Shown: positions 44,250 through 57,229 of the stretch, in pieces | Numbering within the stretch: position 1 is the stretch's first letter | Layout of the letters: every line of letters starts with the position of its first letter | Origin: Sanguinoderma infundibulare | Taxonomy: Eukaryota > Basidiomycota > Agaricomycetes > Polyporales > Polyporaceae | Direction of reading: 5' to 3' | Length of the DNA: 64,000 nucleotides | Assembly (NCBI GenBank): GCA_032821775.1 | Contig: JAVLRN010000013.1 | Span: forward strand, 434,001 to 498,000 | Program-made: the position numbers and the translations under genes | Notes under the pieces: generated by a model | The model's database searches: none | Seen by the model: the letters and a program-made list of their open reading frames with translations, nothing else | Told to the model about the DNA's origin: nothing

Positions 44250-45731
44250 ATGCGCGCTCTTGTCGTGACGGACCACGCCCACCCCTCCGAAATCCCCATC
44301 ACCCAGAACGCTCCCGAGCCCCAGGCCCGCCCCGGACAGGTCCTCGTTGATGTCTACAGCGTCGGCCTCAACTTCTTCGATGTCAGTCTGCTCTTGCACT
44401 TGCGAGAGGGAGAGCCCGAGTTGCGGCATAGACTGACTTCCCGCAGTTGCTGCAAGCGCAAGGAAAACACCAGTCCCAGCCCCGCCGGCCGTTCGTGCTC
44501 GGAACCGAGTTTGCGGGTAGGATCTCCGACAACTCGCCCGTCCCGGATGGGTGCCCTTTCAGGGCAGGGGACAGGGTGTTTGGGGCAGGGCAGGGTGCGT
44601 TCGCGGAGAAGGTCGCGGTGCCGTGGCACGCTCTGGTCTCCCTGCCGGATAACATGACCTACGACCAGGGTGCAGGTGCGTCATGACGTCCGGGAAGTAT
44701 TTCGTGTGGTAGGAGTGACTAGGGTGACCGTTTAGGTCTGTATGTTACGTGGCCCACAAGCTACGAGGCTTTGGTTGGGCGTGCTGAGCTCAAGCCTGGT
44801 ACGTTCTCTTTGGAAGTGAGTTCACGCGTTAGGCTGCTATATCGGGGCACGGGGCAGGCGAGTGGGTCTTGGTCACTGCATCCGCGGGTGGTGTCGGGAT
44901 CGCCGCTGTACAGCTCGCGAAAGGTACGGCTTCACGTCCCAAGGCTTTCGCCTCGCTTACCGCCTCTCCAGCGCTGGGTGCCAAGGTCATCGCCGCAGCC
45001 GGTTCACAAGAGAAGATTGATGTGTCCGTAAAGCAGGGTGGTGCAGACTACGGCGTGAACTACTCCAAGGAAGGATGGCAGAAAGAGGTCCTGAAGATCA
45101 CCGGCGGCAAGGGCGTCGACGTGATTTACGACCCCGTCGGCCTCATACGAGGTATCTGCCCTCTGACCGCGTCTTTACGCGACTGTCTTTCGCTCACCCT
45201 CTGTTCCGCAGACTCGTTAAAGTGCATCGCATGGAAGGGCAGAGCAATCGTAGTCGGTTTCGCGGCTGGCGAGATTGAGAAGGTGAGGCATTTTGCCGAA
45301 GGACTTCGTTTGATGCACCGGCGTTGACGCCTTCCGCAGCTCCCCCTCAACCTCGTCTTGCTCAAGAACATCGCCGTCACCGGCATCCATTGGGGCGCGT
45401 ACACCAGTACGTACGCATCGCTTCTCGCGTCGCGGTCGTACACTGACGTCGGCTGGTTCTTGCAGAGTTTGAGCCTGAGCGTATACCTGTCGTCTGGAAG
45501 GAGCTGCTGGAGTGCGTACTTGCTTTTCTCTCTCCTGCCTTGTCCATTGCTCACAAACAGCCCGGGCATGTTAGTCTCTTTTCGTCAGGCCGCGTCAAGC
45601 CCGTGGTGTACCCTGAGGTGTTCACACTGGAAAGCGTGGCAGATGGTCTGGTTGCGATTGAGCAGAGAAAAACTTGGGGAAAGGTCATCGCTCGTGTTAG
45701 GGAGACTGCGCAGACAAAAGCAAAGTTGTGA
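44250..45731 (+). CDS. Zinc-independent quinone oxidoreductase (zeta-crystallin-like MDR)
   Basis: Nine exons: 44,250-44,381; 44,447-44,675; 44,736-44,798; 44,858-44,923; 44,972-45,151; 45,212-45,282; 45,340-45,406; 45,466-45,511; 45,575-45,731. All in phase, 336 residues. The N-terminal GroES-like fold is visible (GQVLVDVYSVGLNFFD, PFVLGTEFAGRI, FRAGDRVFG), then the NADPH-binding Rossmann site (VLVTASAGGVGIAAVQLAK), a cofactor loop (VIAAAGSQEKID) and GVDVIYDPVG. The structural-zinc Cys residues of alcohol dehydrogenases are absent, as in quinone reductases. The enzyme should reduce quinones or enals with NADPH in the cytosol or mitochondria. The C-terminus has LFSSGRVKPVVY, typical of the family. 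Nothing unusual in the gene. Confidence 0.92.
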
Positions 45732-45823
45732 ACGGGCAATGTATGATGGATGTGAAGTTGGGGACCAGTTGTATATCACCATTGCAAGTCCTATATTATA
45801 TGCTATCCCAGTGTTGCTAGTAC

Positions 45824-45905
45824 GGCGCTATAGCCAAGTGGTTACGGCGACAGATTAGAAATCTGTTCTCCTTTGGAGGCGCAGGTTCGAATCCTGCTGG
45901 CGTCG
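45824..45905 (+). tRNA. tRNA-Ser (anticodon AGA)
   Basis: Eighty-two nt fold as a type II tRNA. The acceptor stem pairs GGCGCTA with TGGCGTC (two G-U pairs), with G as discriminator. The anticodon stem-loop is ACAGA-TTAGAAA-TCTGT with AGA at the centre, the long variable arm TCTCCTTTGGAGG is typical of serine, and the T arm is GCAGG-TTCGAAT-CCTGC. No intron. Plus-strand gene just after the oxidoreductase. Confidence 0.95.
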
Positions 45906-45926
45906 CGGTAGTTGCAAGCAGTTTCA

Positions 45927-45932
45927 TTTTTT
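45927..45932 (+). terminator. RNA polymerase III terminator of tRNA-Ser
   Basis: A run of six T residues starts 22 nt after the tRNA end on the coding strand. Confidence 0.8.
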
Positions 45933-46418
45933 CATCTCTTGAACTCGCAAAAGGCTAACTGACAACTTTTTTTTCACACGCGGGTTGGCGCCGTCGACGG
46001 AAGATCACGAGGAATATCCGTATCATAGCCCAGCCAGTGTCACTTATATGCAGCCCCCACTGACACCCATAAACATTTAGGCACGAAAGGTTTACCCTTC
46101 CTCACTACAGATTAAACGGGTCTCTTTAACTCTCGCACAGACCAGATTCTCCTATGTCTCACGGCGCTATCCGAGCCCCGGGATGCATCAACTCGGAGAC
46201 GAAGGACATATCTTTCAACGTTAATCATGTGGTGGAATGAATACAGAATCGTCGACCCAGCGTCGTCGCGGTCCAGCCAATGTCCAGGACCGGTGTCGGC
46301 AATCACTACGCATAAGTACTGCTAACTCCTATGCCCACGACCCCGGATCTGCGCGCGAGCGACAGGGTGTGTCATTTCTCCGTTAGTGTCGGACAAAGCA
46401 TTATGCAACGTGATCACG
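45933..46418. other. Gene-free spacer
   Basis: Nothing supported between the tRNA and the 3' end of the DUF6533 gene. Confidence 0.5.
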
Positions 46419-48215
46419 TCACTCACTAGGATCGCGCGTCCGCTTCTTGTAATGGTACCCCTGGGCGACAACGTCCAACGAGTCGTGGCAGCCGTACCCG
46501 CTCCCGTCTTCGCCAGAGATCCGCATGGGCGACTTGCCGCGCGCGTAGCTCGGGCTGCTGACGGACTCGTCCGAGAGAGTGCCGGAGACGCGCCTGGTGA
46601 GCGGGACGAGGCCGAAGGGGGAGAGCGTGGCGCTGATGCTGGGCCGGCCGCCGAGGTCGGGGTGGCAGAAGGCGACGTCGAGCTCGAGGGCGCGGGCGAG
46701 CGCGGGGTCGAACTCGTCCGAGGTCGGGTCGAGCACGGGTGGCGGCCGGCACTCGGTGCGGCGGAGGTGGAGGAGGAGGCGGGAGAGGGTCGTGGTCGTC
46801 ATCGCCCAGATGAAGCTGTGCGTGGGATGGTGAGTGGGATGGTTAGCGGTTAGTGCGCGTGCGTCTGTGAGGGAGGGAGGGGATGGACTGACAAGACGGC
46901 GAGGAAGGTGAGCGAGGGGCGGCCGATGGCGGCGAAGACGATGTTGATGACGCGGAAGACGGCGGTGAGCTACGGTTTGTGCGGTGATGTGCGTGCGAGG
47001 CGGCGCGTTGTTAGCGAGGAACGGACTTGGGGGACAGACGGAGAGATGGGCGTACGACGAAGAATTGGATCCCGTCTTGTTGCAGCGCTTTGTGGATCGG
47101 GAGCTGGGCACCCCGCGGGCGATCGAGCGCGTTGAGAGCGGTCGAGGCGAGGACGAAGAGCTCGAAGATCATCTGCGTTCGACAACGGAGCATTCAGTGT
47201 CCAGTTGCGGCAATGCGGATGCGGGGATGGTTGCATGCGACATGCAAGAACTGTCGAGGAGGATTGGACATACGCACCGGACATGCCCAGACTGCGATCA
47301 GGATCCGCGAAGCCTTGGTCGCGACGCACATGCCGGCCACAGAGTTCCACGAGATGTACGCTGCGTGGACGTCATGCCTGACGGTCAGTAGCGTGCACGA
47401 CGAATGTTGAGAGGACGTACGCAGCGTGTTGATGAGGGTGAAGACCATGGATGTCACTTGGCCCGCGAAGCTGAGAAGGAACCCCACCGTCATGACCTTC
47501 AAGACCGCCTGTCAAGCACGGAAATGGCGGCGTGAGACGTCTCGTTCGACAGGCTGTCTGGAACGAAAGCCACGTACTGGTCTGTGGTCCCACAAGATGA
47601 CGACTCGTTGCAGGGTGAGAAGGTTGGCGATGCCGACCGAGGTGATGGCCACCGTCGAGCATGTGAAGATAAACTGCCTACATCTGTTCCCAACACTCAG
47701 CAACGACGAGGCGACAGGCCATGGCACGAGCAATAACTGACCCCTAGCGAACAAACGCGGCAGTCAGCCTCACACAACCGCCGTCCAAGCCGGGACAAAC
47801 GCGACGTACCATATCCGTAAATGCAGGGCCTACGAAACCGCATATCTCTGCATGACAAGGACGGCTCGTTTACCATCGACGGACTCTCGCATGTATATGT
47901 TTATGGGTGCTTACCGTAGCCGACAGCGAGCTGGGTGACCAGGACGAGGTACCGGTTGAGCAAGAATACGTATTTCGAGTACGTCGCAGGCGCGGTCCAA
48001 ATGTAGTCGACCTCGTCCGCGAACGTCAAGGTGTGGTCGTACAAGAGGATGGTGAGGCCTACGGCTGCGGGCGCGAAAACGAAACCGGGTGTAAGTTCGT
48101 GGTCGCCCGCGCTGCGGAGAAATGAAAGGAAGGGACACACACCGCTCATGTACCTCGTCGCGTTCAATTCGTCAAACGTGCGCGCCATTGCTGAAGAGAG
48201 AGAGAGGGCATCCAT
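46419..48215 (-). CDS. DUF6533-type multi-pass membrane protein
   Basis: Nine exons: 48,143-48,215; 47,915-48,064; 47,810-47,847; 47,578-47,736; 47,417-47,508; 47,278-47,377; 47,056-47,172; 46,893-46,969; 46,419-46,815; about 400 residues. The N-terminal block AVGLTILLYDHTLTFADEVD-YIW with FLLNRYLVLVTQLAV is the DUF6533 signature. About seven hydrophobic segments follow (CRQFIFTCSTVAITSVGIANLL; MTVGFLLSFAGQVTSMVFTL; MIFELFVLASTALNAL; VFRVINIVFAAIG; FIWAMTTTTLSRLLL), then a polar cytoplasmic tail rich in Ser. This family is greatly expanded in Agaricomycetes; function is unknown, a receptor-like role is only a guess. Exon 3 and its acceptor are the least certain; the stop TGA overlaps a potential donor, so a further exon is possible. 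Confidence 0.75.
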
Positions 48216-51200
48216 TGTGGGTATCTTGAAGGGTATCTTGTGGCGTAATGACCGTAACGGGTATGGACCGGGGCCAGGGACGGGATGCAGATTCGAAGCT
48301 TCGTGATATTAAGATGACCTGTGATAGAGTATCAGCTGAGAATTTTGCGCTGAGCAGCGGCGCGGGTATGAGAAGAGGTAGGATAGAAGAAAGCAGGACG
48401 ACTAGAGCCGGAGGCGGTTGCTACGCCAAGCCGTAAAGCAGGAAGGGCTGGAGCAGGTGGCGGTCGGGAGCAAAGCCCAAGAGCGAGCGAGCGAGCGAAG
48501 TCCGACTCGGCGAACAACGTCGCATCCTGTATCCCCGGGCGCCGACGCGATGCTCGTAGGATGAGATGTTGAGGCAATGACGCAGCACGACGATTGATCG
48601 CAACAGTTGGCGGATTGATCAGCCTACGCTGCTGAATGTTACCGTGGAAGAAACACGTCCAGCACAGCCTCCCGCGCGCCGACTGGCCACAGCGTCGCAG
48701 GAGAACAGTTTGTGCCCCAAGTCGCTGGTCATGGTGGCGGCCACGACCATGGTCGTCGACAAAAGTCGACAAGCATGAATTCGTGGTCGTGGACACACAG
48801 CCACCTCCAGTTTTTGCGGAGGAGGCCCCCAGTGCCGACAAAAACAGCTTTTGTCGGTAAAACGCGCTTGGACGACCGGCGGTCGACTTAGGGCAAAAGC
48901 CCAAGATGTGCCTTGGGACAGATTGATGGACTCACCTCCTCCCCCACGGACTCGGAATCAAGTGGGATGGGTTGGAGTGCCTGGGGCACGAGGGTCCAGG
49001 CAGCGGCGAGGGTGAGGCAGGATCATCCGAAGAGGAGCTTCGTCCTCTCGGACGACTGTTCTTATAGGACCTGTGTGTCGCTGCTGCCAGAAGCGTTTTA
49101 GGGCGCATTCAGCAAACGGGTTCGGAATCGAGTTACCGCTGGTCGGCGACGGAGGGTGTGGGGTCTTCTCTGATCGAGGCCACCCTTACGTATGGCGCAC
49201 CAAGGGATCTCCTGGCCAGGATCTCCTGCGTTGTTATGGTTCGCTTCCCGGCATTTCAGTTGGAACGGGAAATTCACGACTTCCCGGTTCACACCGGTGG
49301 GAACGCTCTGAACTGACTCCGCCAGGACTTCAGCGCAGACGTCCTCCGCTCGGTGTCGTCCTCGGCCCATTGGCAGTCATCGAAGAGGCAGAACGAGCTG
49401 AACATGCATGGAGAAGCAAGCAAAGAGGCGGTCTGGAGCAGAGGGAGCGGCAGCTGTGAGTGGGAGATCGTCAGAGAGGATCGTCGGATCGAGATACGCG
49501 ATCACTCACTCAGCCGCCGGCACTTTTACCAGGGTTCTCAACTTCCATCTCCAGCCTCTCGTCCACACTCGCTCCATTTGGCGACTCCTTTGCGGTCTTG
49601 TTATACCTCGAGCCGCCTGATCCAGTCATGCATGCTTTCAGTCGCATGGCAAGTATTGTATTGAGACTCGGAGGTGCCTTATCATGCAGACAATCGATCA
49701 AGTCGAGCTAAAGTACCATGCAGTTCATAGCGACCTTTCAAGAGGGAGGCTTTCAGCGTGTTCACTTCCACAACATTTCCTTGTTCTCGGATGATTTCCT
49801 GGTGCATATTTTCAGAAGCTTGCCGCAGCTGGATGCCCTACTCCTGGTAAACATGAATGCCGGCCTGCCAAGCATGCAAACGAGCCACGCTTATCAATCC
49901 TCCTTGCCTACTTCTTTGGTACGTCGCACTAGTTTCATTTCCGTTTCTTATGGGGTCTCTTCTGGATCTCTTGCTCCGTGCTCCATTCTTCCTGTGCCCT
50001 CCTACCGCATGGCCTCAGCGCTTCTCTTTTCGAGAACTCGATTGCCCAAGCTGCCCATAAGCAGAGGCCATCCTCCATCTCGTCCGTCAAAACCGCTCAA
50101 CATCCATATAGTCATGCTACATGGCAACCGCACATAAGTACGATAAGTACGATCATGTTCTTCTGACTTCTTGAAGACTACCTCAGCAGCCGAGGGCTGG
50201 ATTTGACGCGAGGATCGTGTATGACACCTTACTCAGTTTACCTATCGCAATTCCGAGGCTCGCATACTGTAACCCATGGCTGACGTTCGTACAGACTGCG
50301 ATCAGCCATTTTCAGTGATGCTTGCTTGGGATTTGAGCGCAAACACCCCCCACGCGATCAACGAACCCCTGCGCGTCGCTCAGGACCAGGTATACCCACT
50401 AAAAACCCGAACTCCCCGATACAGTCAGGCGGGAGGGTGCTCTTGTCCTCAAGGCTCCGCAACATGTCCCGAGGACCTTCTCCCGCGGGAATGCCCGCCG
50501 CTGCCACCTACGACCTGTCATGAGCCGATCCATTCGCACTGCGCAGTCGTCCGTTGATTCGGTGCAATCTCCCGATGTTTTTTTTTTCAGTGCGAGCCGT
50601 GACGGGTTCACAACGTAGTGTCCATATGAGGTAAGAAGATTCAGTGACTATGATCCTCGCTAACCTGACTTCAGGCGCAGCGGGCATGATTTCGTATGTC
50701 AGTCAGTTCCAGAAAATCCTTTCCTTTGCGTTCTATCACGTTCGAAGCGAGGTCCCAGATCGTCGCACGCCCCGCAGCTTCACAGTGGACGAGGACGTGA
50801 TCCACCGATTCGCATCCTGGACGTCGTTCGTTTCTTCGTACCCAGGAACATTGGACCAGAAGCGGTCTGTGTGCAGCGCGTCGTGGAGCAACCCGCCGGT
50901 CCGTGTCGTGGTGTCTGATCGCTAGCCCGAGTTTGGCTTCCTTGATGGACTTGAGTACTCAGGTGCGTTTTGACGTGTCACTCTGGTGATGCTTCTGATC
51001 GTAGCTGCTCTTTCACCAAGCTGTTGAAGATCCACAGCATCATTCCAAGAGAAGGCTCACAAATTATATAATACGCCAACCCACTTTCGTGAGCCTGTGG
51101 CAGGCAAGATACGTACAAGTACAACGTCGAGCGCGCATCCAAGCCTTCCTCTGCGGCGCTTTGTTCATCTTCAGCGCCTCCTCGCAACGACGTCCTCCAC
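48216..51200. other. Gene-poor region with decayed coding fragments
   Basis: No complete gene. A hairpin (CCGACAAAA-ACAGC-TTTTGTCGG) lies at 48,834-48,856. At 49,718-49,870 a plus-strand frame (QEGGFQRVHFHNISLFSDDF, then LPQLDALLLVNMNAGLP) looks like a leucine-rich piece of an F-box-type protein. Another possible fragment is at 50,644-50,925 (YVSQFQKILSFAFYHVRSEV). They could not be joined. Right end borders repeat block B. Confidence 0.4.
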
Positions 51201-53162
51201 CTACGCACCGAACATAGGCACCACCTCCGACAAGCCCTTCAGCGCATCCAGCAGCTCCCCATCCTCCGCCGACATCACCCGCACGTCGCTTACCTGGCCC
51301 ACAAACGGTATCGCGTCCGGCTCGCAGATCGTCCCCTCCGCCGGCAGCTTCCCCTCCTCCAGGTACGCCCGCACATGCCGCGCCGTGCACACGCTCGGCG
51401 CGCTGATCGAGCAGTGTCCGTACGAGTTCTGCACGAGCAGCCCCGCCCCTCCGTATCGCTCCCGCACCGCGAGCGCGTCCCCGAGCGGACACACGGGGTC
51501 GTACTTCGGCTGCACGATGAGGATCGGATGTGACGTATTCTGCGCGCGGAGCGGGCCCGTGTACCGCCACTTCGGCCGCACAGACCACTCCGTACACCCA
51601 AGGGAGAGGACCGCCCAGATCGGCCCCGCCGTCGGCGCGCCGCGCGTGAGGTCGGCGTAGTACGCCCGGTACGCGTCCGCGTCGAACACGCGCTTGTCAC
51701 CGTCCCCGCACGCGATCGCGCTGAACGCGTCGGGGTTCGATAACTCCGGCGGCCCGTCCGCGCACTGGCACTCTGGCGTGCCGACGATGCTCGGTGCGAG
51801 CGCCGCGAGCGCTGTTTGGTTCCCGGTCTCGATCGCGCGAATCGTGGCGACGACGGTCGCGTAGCTCGCGAGGGGACTATACGCGGCCAGGAAGATCTGG
51901 GTGACTAGTGCTTTGCGCGTGAGCACCGCCGGAGGCTCCGCCGACGCGATCGGGATGGGTCCGCGTTCGACAGCGGAGAGCGCGCGGTAATAGCGTTCGC
52001 GGATCGCGGAGGGCGTGGGCTCGTACAGCGCGCACTTGAGCGGGCCAGCCTGGTGACAGTAGGTGAAGAGTGAGTCGATGACGGCTTCGTTGTCAGCGAG
52101 GTTGGAGTTCCAGAGCGCGGCGCGATAGTTGTGGGCGTCGTATACGCCGTCGATGATGACGCGCCCGACCTTATCGGGGTACATCGCCGCGAAGTACTGG
52201 CCCAGGACGGACCCGTAGCTCTGAATACGCGCGTGAGTGCACATGCGGCAGGTGAGATTGAGATCTAAACGAACTCACGAAGCCCCAGTAGAGCAGCTTC
52301 TCCTGCCCCAGCTTCTCCGTGATCCTCAACATATCTGTCGCGACGCTCGCCGTGCTCATAAACCGCGTGATCCCCTCGGCCCCTCCCCCCTCGCTCTCCA
52401 GGCATCTGTCGCCGACGACCTGCGCCCTTGCCCTGAACAGGCCCAGCAGCCCCTCGTCCGACGCGTTCAAGAACAGGTTCCCCTCCTGCAACATCCAGAT
52501 GTCCCGCTGGCTCTTACTGGAGGCGCAGTCGAGGTGCGGCGTACTTGCGCCGATACCGCGCGGGTCGAAGCCGAGGACGTTGAACGAGCCGCCGACGATC
52601 GTCGAGATGTTCGCGCCTACGAGCTTGACGAAAGATGTGCCGGACCCGCCTGGCCCGCCCGGGTTGACGAGGATGGTGCCCCGCGGGGGGTTGGTGCGGT
52701 CCCGGGCGGGAATCATGCGCAGCGCTATCGCCGTCGTGGGACCGGGACTGAGCTCGGAGGCGTCCTCTGACTCGGAGAGGTAGTCGAGGGGGAGGAGGAG
52801 GCGAGCACAGAGATGGCCGTCGTCGCAGGACGTCCAGCGAACCTCCGTGGAGGGCTCGAGCTGGACGTGCGCGTGGAGGTGGGAGCTTGAGCGAGCATTC
52901 GCGAATACGAGGACAGCCGGCTCACCAACTGCCAATCGAAATCTTTGGGTGTCGGAGCTGGGTGAATGTAGACCTGGGGATAGTCTTGGACGTGTGAAAT
53001 GTGCTTTGCCAGGTGGAATCCGACGATGGCTGCAGCAGCGACGAAGACCAGGGTGCGAGTCCTCCGACTGAGCCTCTTGCGGACGGAACCTTCGGCGGGC
53101 ACTCCGAGCTGGACAGTCGGCGCTATGAAAGTGTGTACCCGCTCAACTTTACGATCGACCAT
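51201..53162 (-). CDS. TAP-like alpha/beta hydrolase, copy B
   Basis: Three exons, 52,926-53,162, 52,279-52,860 and 51,201-52,220, give 612 residues; exon 2 has exactly the length of copy A (582 nt). The membrane segment TLVFVAAAAIVGFHLA lies near residues 36-51. The oxyanion segment NPGGPGGSGTSF, nucleophile GFSYG (Ser274), Asp514 (QPKYDPVCP) and His542 (SYGHCS) are intact. The equivalent of copy A's first His in SHGHCS is Tyr here, which supports the second His as the catalytic one. Exon 1 is 21 nt shorter than in copy A and closer to copy C. Divergent from the zinc-protein copy B. Probably functional. Confidence 0.85.
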
Positions 53163-54581
53163 GCTGACCCTTGCGTTGGGATGATCTATGGCTGATTCCA
53201 GCGTTCAGTGTAGTTGGTATCGCCGAGAAGGAGTGCAACAAGGCAACTTCATGAGCTTGGGAACGGCGCCCGGTTCGCAGTCCAGGAAGACGCGCGCTTG
53301 ACCCGATGTGTCGTATGGCTGTGCAGTGTGCCTGTCACTGCACTAGCTCTTTTTTAACTTCCCACGACTCTTCGCCTTCGGCTCAGCGATCACTGCTTCG
53401 TACTTGTTTGTACACTTGCCTTCATTACGGAATATGAACGAATGAAGCAAGGAGGGAGGTCACTGCCATCTAGTATCATCCAACTACTTATCCACTCTGT
53501 CGTAGAATAGTGGACGACCTGAGTCTACAAACATATGTCCGGAAGAAAGTTTGTATACTGCTAGTACTATCCCAGACCTCCTGAAATGCCTTTCTTTTAT
53601 GACCCGCTTCAAATATCTTGGGATCAGTCCAGTTCGCAGTCACTCTTGCATGTACGCAAGTAATGGGGAGAAATATGTCCTCGTCTAGCAGCCGCGCCGT
53701 AGGTTACTATCTCCTTTCGTCGGCCGCCACTGCTATCACGCTGGAACGACACCGACGAGCAGTCACAAGACCAAAGTCAAACGCGAAGCCGATGCAGACT
53801 CAGCTGAGTCTTGGAAGGGTACTGCGACGCCAACTCACGAGCCAACTTCGCTGCCCTGACAGGACTTACGGCAATTCCAATCATCCCTGCCCGACTGCAT
53901 CATGAGCAGAACGCCGATGAGCTCGATGCGACCCAACGTACCTCTGAGCGCCCGGATGGACCCCCCTCTAAGAATTTATATTTCTTTGGAGGTTCCGAAG
54001 GATCTGGCTCCCAGCACACTCCCGCTTCAAATACGCAACACCACCACTGGACGGTGAAGGACCGCCCGCTTGGTGCCTGCTCGACGCGTGTGTACGAGAA
54101 TGGACGTACCTCGGCGACCGGCTTGACTTCGACCCGCATGTCGACGACTTCGGAGATGCCGCTGGAGAGTATGCGCGGTTCTGGCCGAGGGGTGCGGACT
54201 GGGCATGGCTACTCGGTGGCCTGTGCTTGTGCTGAGATCTTTGATAATCGATTCGCGGGACGAGAGTGTTTAGGTGTGTAGTGCCTGATCGGTGCTGACT
54301 TGCAACCAGGATTGTTTCGTCACTCGGGTTTGGTAGAGCGGGGGTGATGAAATGCTATCTACCATACTTGAATGTTAGGTCAGCACTCTACGAGATCTAG
54401 CTGTATGATTGAGATTTTTAGCAAATACGAAGTTGGGTCCCCGCTCTCCGAGCCCAGTGAAACGGCAGGGTCCCGAGGCTTCTAAAGCTGCTGACATGAG
54501 TCAGCTCTTGCGGGATAAAACGTTACATACATTGAAGACAGTCGCCATCGCAACCTGGTGGACCGAGAGCGCTGCCCTTTT

Positions 54582-54776
54582 TTAGCAGGAGTTGTTGTGG
54601 TCCACCCGCGCGCCTGACGGGAAAATTGTGTCTCCGGTGACCATTGTCCTAGCGTCGTGGAGCTCCTCGCGATATTGCTCTTCGTACATATGAAGACAAC
54701 CAGCTTCGGAGACAATGCAGTAATTGGCTTTGGAGAGGACTTTTCCCGCTACCTGACTCTCAAGCTCTGGTTGCAT
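54582..54776 (-). CDS. Short ORF kept in the repeat spacer, copy B
   Basis: Equivalent of the 64-residue frame at 9171-9365, also ending VDHNNSC. Changes include E to K, NP to DA and I to T, so constraint is not obvious. The possible upstream exon carries a TGA where copy A has TGG. Confidence 0.3.
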   Translation of the reverse strand: MQPELESQVAGKVLSKANYCIVSEAGCLHMYEEQYREELHDARTMVTGDTIFPSGARVDHNNSC

Positions 54777-55420
54777 CCGTCGCGCATCGCCCGGACCACC
54801 TCGCAATCAGCGTTCGCATGCGGGGACAAAGCAAGCGCTTACGGCACACTCTCACGCATAGACAACGGAGAAGGAGGAGGAGATCTACTAATCCTTCGCA
54901 CCGTGATCGATGCCGTGTCATTGGTTCGCGTTGTAGAGATTCGCCGTTGCGTCCAGGGCTTGCACTATGATGGCTCTCCGCCGCGTCGGCATCTAGGGAC
55001 TCCCGAGCCAGACGAAGACCTCTGAAAGCGTGATTGACGCCTGAAACGATGATTGAGGACTGCGCTGTTGAAGCAAGTCCCTTTGGAATGAGTGCGCAGA
55101 CGCGTACGGCGAGCCAGGTGCTTGTACCCACTTTTGACATCCACCCGTGATGATCTGGGCTATGATCCTAGAATGCATACAGAGTGTTCACGTTCAGTTC
55201 ACGATTGCGCCGGGATATCTGGGTCGATGCACCTTTGGAAATACGCACATCCAGCGGCGACGCGACCACTGTCATATCAGCTTCTCCTCGGCGCCCACAG
55301 CTTGCACTTGGTCCTTGTGAGGTGGTCCTTGATGTACGCGTTTGTCATTGGACCGCGTTCCATGGTCTTGGTCCCGGAGTCCGAGGCCATCCAATTTGTA
55401 ACTCAGCTCTGAGCGCAGCA

Positions 55421-55426
55421 TATAAG
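55421..55426 (+). promoter_or_regulatory. TATA box of zinc-protein copy B
   Basis: TATAAG, 139 nt upstream of the ATG at 55,560. Confidence 0.6.
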
Positions 55427-55559
55427 TATTGCCGCCCCGGACGGCGCAACATCTCCAACCACCACTGACCAGTACAGGCATCCCCGCTTCTGCTCCCTCC
55501 ATCTCCATCCCTGCCCATATCCCCATACTCTCTTCACAGTTCCAACCATCACGTGTGCA

Positions 55560-57229
55560 ATGGCCGCGACACCAGATCAGCATCAAGGGCAGTTCGCAAT
55601 CGTGCCCTTGTCTGGGCACCACATCCAACCGCACTCGCTGCCAGCGAGAATACGAGACAGCGTTCCTGAACGAGCGGTAAGCCCATGCCCCTTCGAGGGA
55701 GGTATCCAATCACTTACTCTTGATGAAGGCCAGGACGCATTACATGCAGTGGGGTACTCAAGGCATGTGGGGCAAAGCGAAGGAAAGGACGGAGCAACAT
55801 GACAACGCGAATGGACAACGCGTGGCACAGAGAGCGGCCAACGCACAACGCTCATCTCTATCCGAAGAGGGATCCAAGGCAGCTGTAAGTCAAGACCTAG
55901 CATCGGATTTGCGCCACAATGTGTTTACTCACAGCTGCGTCGACATAGACCAAAAAACGCAAGCAGCCGTCGTCCGCGATCCCCGACATTCCGGGAAGCG
56001 TAAGCCACCTGCCATCCGACTTGCGCCGTCGTGAGTTACTCACTACTGCTTCAACATAGAGTAAGAGACGTACCAACACGCGTCTGATTGCACCCGCACC
56101 TTCCGCTCGCCTTGTCTGCTCCTATCCAGCTTGCAATAGTCGGAAGGTCAGCCGCTTTTGCCGCTCCGGTGCGTGCAAGAAGCACTGTCGAGAGGCCGGC
56201 GGATGTCCCGTGCGTGGCCATGATACACTCATCCCCGGCCCCCTCCCTTTGCCTCCCATCGCCGCCAATGTCCCCAAATCCGATGATGCCACCGACGAAC
56301 GCTTCCAGGGGGGCTTCTTCGGCCCTGGGGTCCGCCCGCGCAAGTCAACCTCGGTGGCGACACCCGCAGAGACGTTCCAGGACCACCAATCGAGTTCAGT
56401 GCATCTCTCCATGCTATGGCAGCCCGCACACCGAAGGATGACGCCGCCGATGCGAAGTCGTTTGCTGCGCGAGAAGGAGACACCGTACTCGCCGCCCAAC
56501 CGGAACGTCACGAGCCGTGAACCCACCAATCTGCCATGTCCCCGCCCCATGCGACCTGCGCTGAGTCTACTCGCCGCAACCGGGGATGGACACATACTGC
56601 TCAAGGCGTTCAACGTCGAACACGATGGGCTGACGAGGGGCTCGCCTCAGCACGCACACGGAGGCTCTGACGCTTCTGCGTACCTCCCTTCCACGTCGCT
56701 GGCCGCCTTCCAGCAGTGCCAGGTTCTTTCGCCCCTTCGATACCCACTACCATCAGGCGAGCTGGCATACCCTGTGGTTGACCACTACGTCGAGTCTGCG
56801 TCCGTGATGCCTACCGACGCTGCCGCCTATGCCCTCGACGCCGCCCAGGACCCCGAACGTCACAGGATCGCGAGTCCATCGAAAACAGCATCGGAGGCCA
56901 GCTTGGAGACGCCGCCCATCATCGCGCCCAATCCAATCAGCGGTACTTTCCCGCACGGTGAACCCGTCTTTCATTATGGACAAGTTGTCGACGGGAACGC
57001 CACCCTCGACACATCACCCGCCAGTACCGGAGAGGACAAAGCGTACCTCGATCGCGTCTTTGAAGCTTGGTTCAACGACTGTGAGGCTTCGTGGCTGCCC
57101 GGTGACGCGCACATGCCTTCAGAGCCTGTTGATACAGGCTCCGCGACGGGACAGTGGAACGGGACGTACCTCGCTGCGTCATCGTCTGCTTTTCCACCAC
57201 TTCCAGCTGCTCATCCCTTACGGCAATAA
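55560..57229 (+). CDS. Putative zinc-binding protein, unknown family, copy B
   Basis: Four exons, 55,560-55,676, 55,729-55,884, 55,949-55,999 and 56,060-57,229, give 497 residues. The Cys/His cluster of copy A is complete, starting at Cys128, with one change in it (RSGAC for RSRAC). The donor used after exon 3 in copy A is destroyed here (CCGGTAAGC changed to CCGGGAAGC); the next GTAAGC six nt downstream keeps the frame and adds two residues. The C-terminal half is diverged from copy A by substitutions and small in-frame indels, including loss of residues after the REKETPYSPPNRN segment and a different acidic end (DRVFEAWFNDCEASWLPGDA). No stops. Function unknown, perhaps a nuclear regulator. 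Confidence 0.78.
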
